A DNA stretch of 8,547 bases from Betaproteobacteria bacterium (GTDB taxonomy: Bacteria > Pseudomonadota > Gammaproteobacteria > Burkholderiales > Casimicrobiaceae). The translations under genes and the position numbers were made by a program. The first letter of the stretch is position 1. Every line of letters starts with the position of its first letter. The notes under the pieces are model-generated. The model was not told the origin of the DNA, searched no databases, and worked only from the letters and a program-made list of their open reading frames with translations. Of this stretch, positions 7,284 through 8,547 are shown piece by piece. The DNA lies in assembly GCA_003153335.1 (NCBI GenBank), contig PLYG01000179.1, positions 482 to 9,028 of the forward strand, in the 5' to 3' direction.

Positions 7284-7333
7284 AAAAAAAACATCCTTGC
7301 TATCCGGCGCGAGCCGGAGGGAGGATGTTTTTT
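7284..7333. terminator. Bidirectional intrinsic terminator with nested GNRA hairpin
   Basis: AAAAAACATCCT (7286-7297) is perfectly complementary to AGGATGTTTTTT (7322-7333), a 12-bp outer stem. Inside it a second perfect stem, TCCGGC/GCCGGA (7303-7308 and 7313-7318), closes a GCGA tetraloop. The A-tract on one side and T-tract on the other give a U-run in both directions: six U on the plus strand and eight on the minus strand. It lies 23 bp after the 7260 stop of the plus-strand remnant and 65 bp after the end of the minus-strand immunity gene, so it can stop transcription from both sides. Confidence 0.85.
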
Positions 7334-7398
7334 ATTAAAGAAGAGAACGATACACAACGGCACTGGCCCAGCATTCCCGACAATGCGTGTAATCCGGG

Positions 7399-7884
7399 CT
7401 ACCTTGCTGCGCACTCCTCGCTAGCGCCGAATCCGCATTTACTCTCGACTAGAAATAGGGGGCCGTTTTGCTTAGCTGACGTAAAGCTGATTAATCCTCG
7501 AACTTTAGAATAAAGAAACCTCAAGCTATTCTTTTGGGCATTCTGTCCTATCCAATACGCTCGTATTGGACGGCCCAAAATTTGGATATCTGCCTCACTC
7601 ATGACCTTGTATTGCACACCATTTTTGACCCACGTCTTGCTATTCTCTACATCTTTCGGAACAGCGAATTGAAATCCATCGCCCAAGATACAAATATACA
7701 AATCATCACTAGGGCAAGTAGTTGCAGCGACCTTGAAGTGACCTCCAATATGCGTGGGTGTTAGCGTTATCTGTGGCGCTTTTGGTCGCGATAAATCGGA
7801 ATAAAACCACTCGCTTTCTGCATGTGCAACAGAACAAAACTCCAAGACAAACAAACTCATAAAAAATATCATTAGTCTCCGCAT
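7399..7884 (-). CDS. Exported small protein, probable immunity protein of the adjacent Rhs toxin
   Basis: A 161-residue protein I do not recognise as a named family. It starts with a clear Sec signal peptide: MRRLM, a hydrophobic core to about residue 16, and a likely signal peptidase I site after VAHA (residue 22). No lipobox is seen. The mature part has four cysteines (C57, C65, C150, C158), enough for two disulfides in the periplasm. I chose the ATG at 7884 because GGGGA (7891-7895) sits 6 nt upstream on this strand; a TTG at 7890 is the only upstream alternative. The start overlaps the end of the Rhs toxin gene by 13 bp, the arrangement typical of toxin-immunity pairs, and the gene is AT-rich like the toxin domain. 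It is therefore inferred to neutralise the metallopeptidase-like toxin in the periplasm. No homology proves this. Confidence 0.7.
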   Translation of the reverse strand: MRRLMIFFMSLFVLEFCSVAHAESEWFYSDLSRPKAPQITLTPTHIGGHFKVAATTCPSDDLYICILGDGFQFAVPKDVENSKTWVKNGVQYKVMSEADIQILGRPIRAYWIGQNAQKNSLRFLYSKVRGLISFTSAKQNGPLFLVESKCGFGASEECAAR

Positions 7885-8547
7885 GAACAATCCCCATTTG
7901 TTAATCTGCTGGAGAATGAGTCAGCGTCTTTCTCGATCGCAAGTTGACTAGCTTTCCCTTCAAAAAGGGCTTTTAAATATGCGGATGCTCCAGGACTTAA
8001 GCGATTGTTCGCGTCCATCAAGTGCCTGAATTCATGCCCACCTACAAAAGATTGGCCCGGCTCGCCGCCCTGACGCAGAATCGGTTGCAACTGAAAAAAG
8101 CCGGAAAAAAATAAAGTTGATTGATTTCCGTAATCGGTAAAAGCATAGTCCGAGCGATTGTGGTCAATTGAATTTATCTTCGGGTCGACTCGCACTTCCC
8201 AACGGTCAAAAATTGGTTGCAGCTCATTTTTTGCTTTTGGACATAGCCGATTTATTTTATTTTGTATGTTTTCGCCCATCTGACGCAACATTTCTTCTTC
8301 TCGCGGGAAGCCTCCTGGCACTACCGTCATCAGTCCGAACGGATCGGTATAGGAAACCGGATTCCCACCGACATAGGTGTAGTTATTGATCCCACCAGCA
8401 AGTCCGATCGGATCCTCACTCAGAAACCGCATCAGCGTGGGGTTATAGTACCGCGCACGATAGTAATACAACCCCGTACCGTCATTCTCACGTCCCGTGT
8501 ACTGGAACGGATTGGCGCTGATCGCTCCGGTTTGGGTCGTCGCGCCT
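7872..8547 (-). CDS. Rhs-family polymorphic toxin, C-terminal end with putative zinc metallopeptidase domain (5' end outside window)
   Basis: The last 224 residues of an Rhs/YD-repeat protein; the frame is open to the window edge (first full codon at 8546). Visible residues 1-72 are the Rhs core end: NPFQYTGRENDGTGLYYYRA, RYYNP, RFLSEDPIGLAGGINNYTYV, and the DPFGL junction (68-72) after which the cargo domain begins. Residues 73-224 form a variable C-terminal domain with HEFRH at 171-175 and EKDAD (205-209). HExxH plus a downstream ExxxD matches gluzincin-type zinc peptidases (as in M48 or ImmA/IrrE-like proteins), with H171, H175 and E205 as probable metal ligands and E172 as catalytic base. 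The tail ends CSCGD. Rhs proteins encase and deliver such domains through type VI secretion or related export routes. The toxin domain is far richer in A+T than the Rhs core, as in swapped cassettes. Peptidase activity and target are inferred. Confidence 0.85.
   Translation of the reverse strand, partial: GATTQTGAISANPFQYTGRENDGTGLYYYRARYYNPTLMRFLSEDPIGLAGGINNYTYVGGNPVSYTDPFGLMTVVPGGFPREEEMLRQMGENIQNKINRLCPKAKNELQPIFDRWEVRVDPKINSIDHNRSDYAFTDYGNQSTLFFSGFFQLQPILRQGGEPGQSFVGGHEFRHLMDANNRLSPGASAYLKALFEGKASQLAIEKDADSFSSRLTNGDCSCGD

Larger units (their letters stand above)
6983..7398. other. Stretch without intact genes between the plus and minus gene sets
   Basis: About 415 bp with no intact gene. 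It holds the protein-tail remnant at 7129-7260 and the bidirectional terminator at 7284-7333. The segment 6983-7128 shows nothing I recognise: a short open frame (7012-7128, 38 codons) matches no family I know, and one 6-bp hairpin (6997-7019) lacks a U-tract. The 65 bp between terminator and the minus-strand stop at 7399 look like ordinary 3' untranslated sequence. Confidence 0.6.

Noticed and set aside
7325..7513. Plus-strand ORF of 62 codons starting in the terminator
   Set aside because: It begins inside the terminator stem and is antisense to the immunity gene end; no ribosome binding site or protein-like pattern.
7534..7764. Plus-strand ORF of 76 codons
   Set aside because: It is antisense to the middle of the signal-peptide-bearing immunity candidate, which has better start context and gene neighbourhood.
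1..8547. Search for CRISPR arrays, tRNA or rRNA genes and insertion sequences
   Set aside because: No regularly spaced repeats, tRNA-like cloverleaf, rRNA-like stretch or transposase motif was seen on either strand.

Overview
The window comes from a high-GC chromosome, most likely a facultatively anaerobic (denitrifying-type) betaproteobacterium of the Thauera/Azoarcus/Aromatoleum kind. That placement is an inference from the gene content, GC-rich codon use and the closeness of the Hcr-like proteins to what I recall of the Thauera enzymes; no taxonomic marker gene is present. The window splits into a metabolic operon (1-6499), a short region of toxin-antitoxin debris (about 6500-7340) and the 3' end of an Rhs polymorphic-toxin locus on the minus strand (about 7399-8547).

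Metabolic operon, plus strand. Six tightly packed genes, with gaps of 22 bp or less and two 4-bp ATGA overlaps: the C-terminal part of a multi-[4Fe-4S] electron-transfer subunit and an NrfD/DmsC-type membrane subunit of a molybdopterin oxidoreductase (PadC/PadD-like, phenylacetyl-CoA:acceptor oxidoreductase type); a PaaK/PadJ-type arylacetate-CoA ligase; and the three subunits of a xanthine-oxidase-family enzyme in the order small (2x[2Fe-2S]), large (Moco), medium (FAD). The medium subunit carries the extra cysteine loop that defines 4-hydroxybenzoyl-CoA reductase (HcrCAB). Together they suggest an anaerobic route from 4-hydroxyphenylacetate (for example from tyrosine): CoA activation, four-electron alpha-oxidation to the arylglyoxylate, decarboxylating oxidation to 4-hydroxybenzoyl-CoA (enzyme not in the window), then reductive dehydroxylation to benzoyl-CoA.

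Toxin-antitoxin debris. Downstream of the operon is a small ORF (6683-6982) that reads as a ribbon-helix-helix antitoxin whose C-terminus is fused in frame to the last ~25 residues of a PIN-domain toxin, apparently a deletion scar of an antitoxin-toxin pair. At 7129-7260 there is an in-frame 43-codon tail of another protein, possibly a MazF/PemK-like toxin, with no start. A strong bidirectional terminator with a nested GNRA-loop hairpin (7284-7333) separates this debris from the convergent minus-strand genes.

Rhs tail. On the minus strand the Rhs core end (8546 to about 8330) leads through a DPFGL junction into a variable C-terminal toxin domain carrying HEFRH and EKDAD, a gluzincin-type zinc metallopeptidase signature. 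A 13-bp-overlapping downstream gene encodes a small exported, cysteine-containing protein that is the likely cognate immunity protein. Base composition falls sharply at the toxin domain (57% GC over 8401-8460, 33% over 8221-8280, against 77% over 3301-3360 in the operon), as expected for a horizontally swapped toxin/immunity cassette. This pair is the best candidate for something undescribed.
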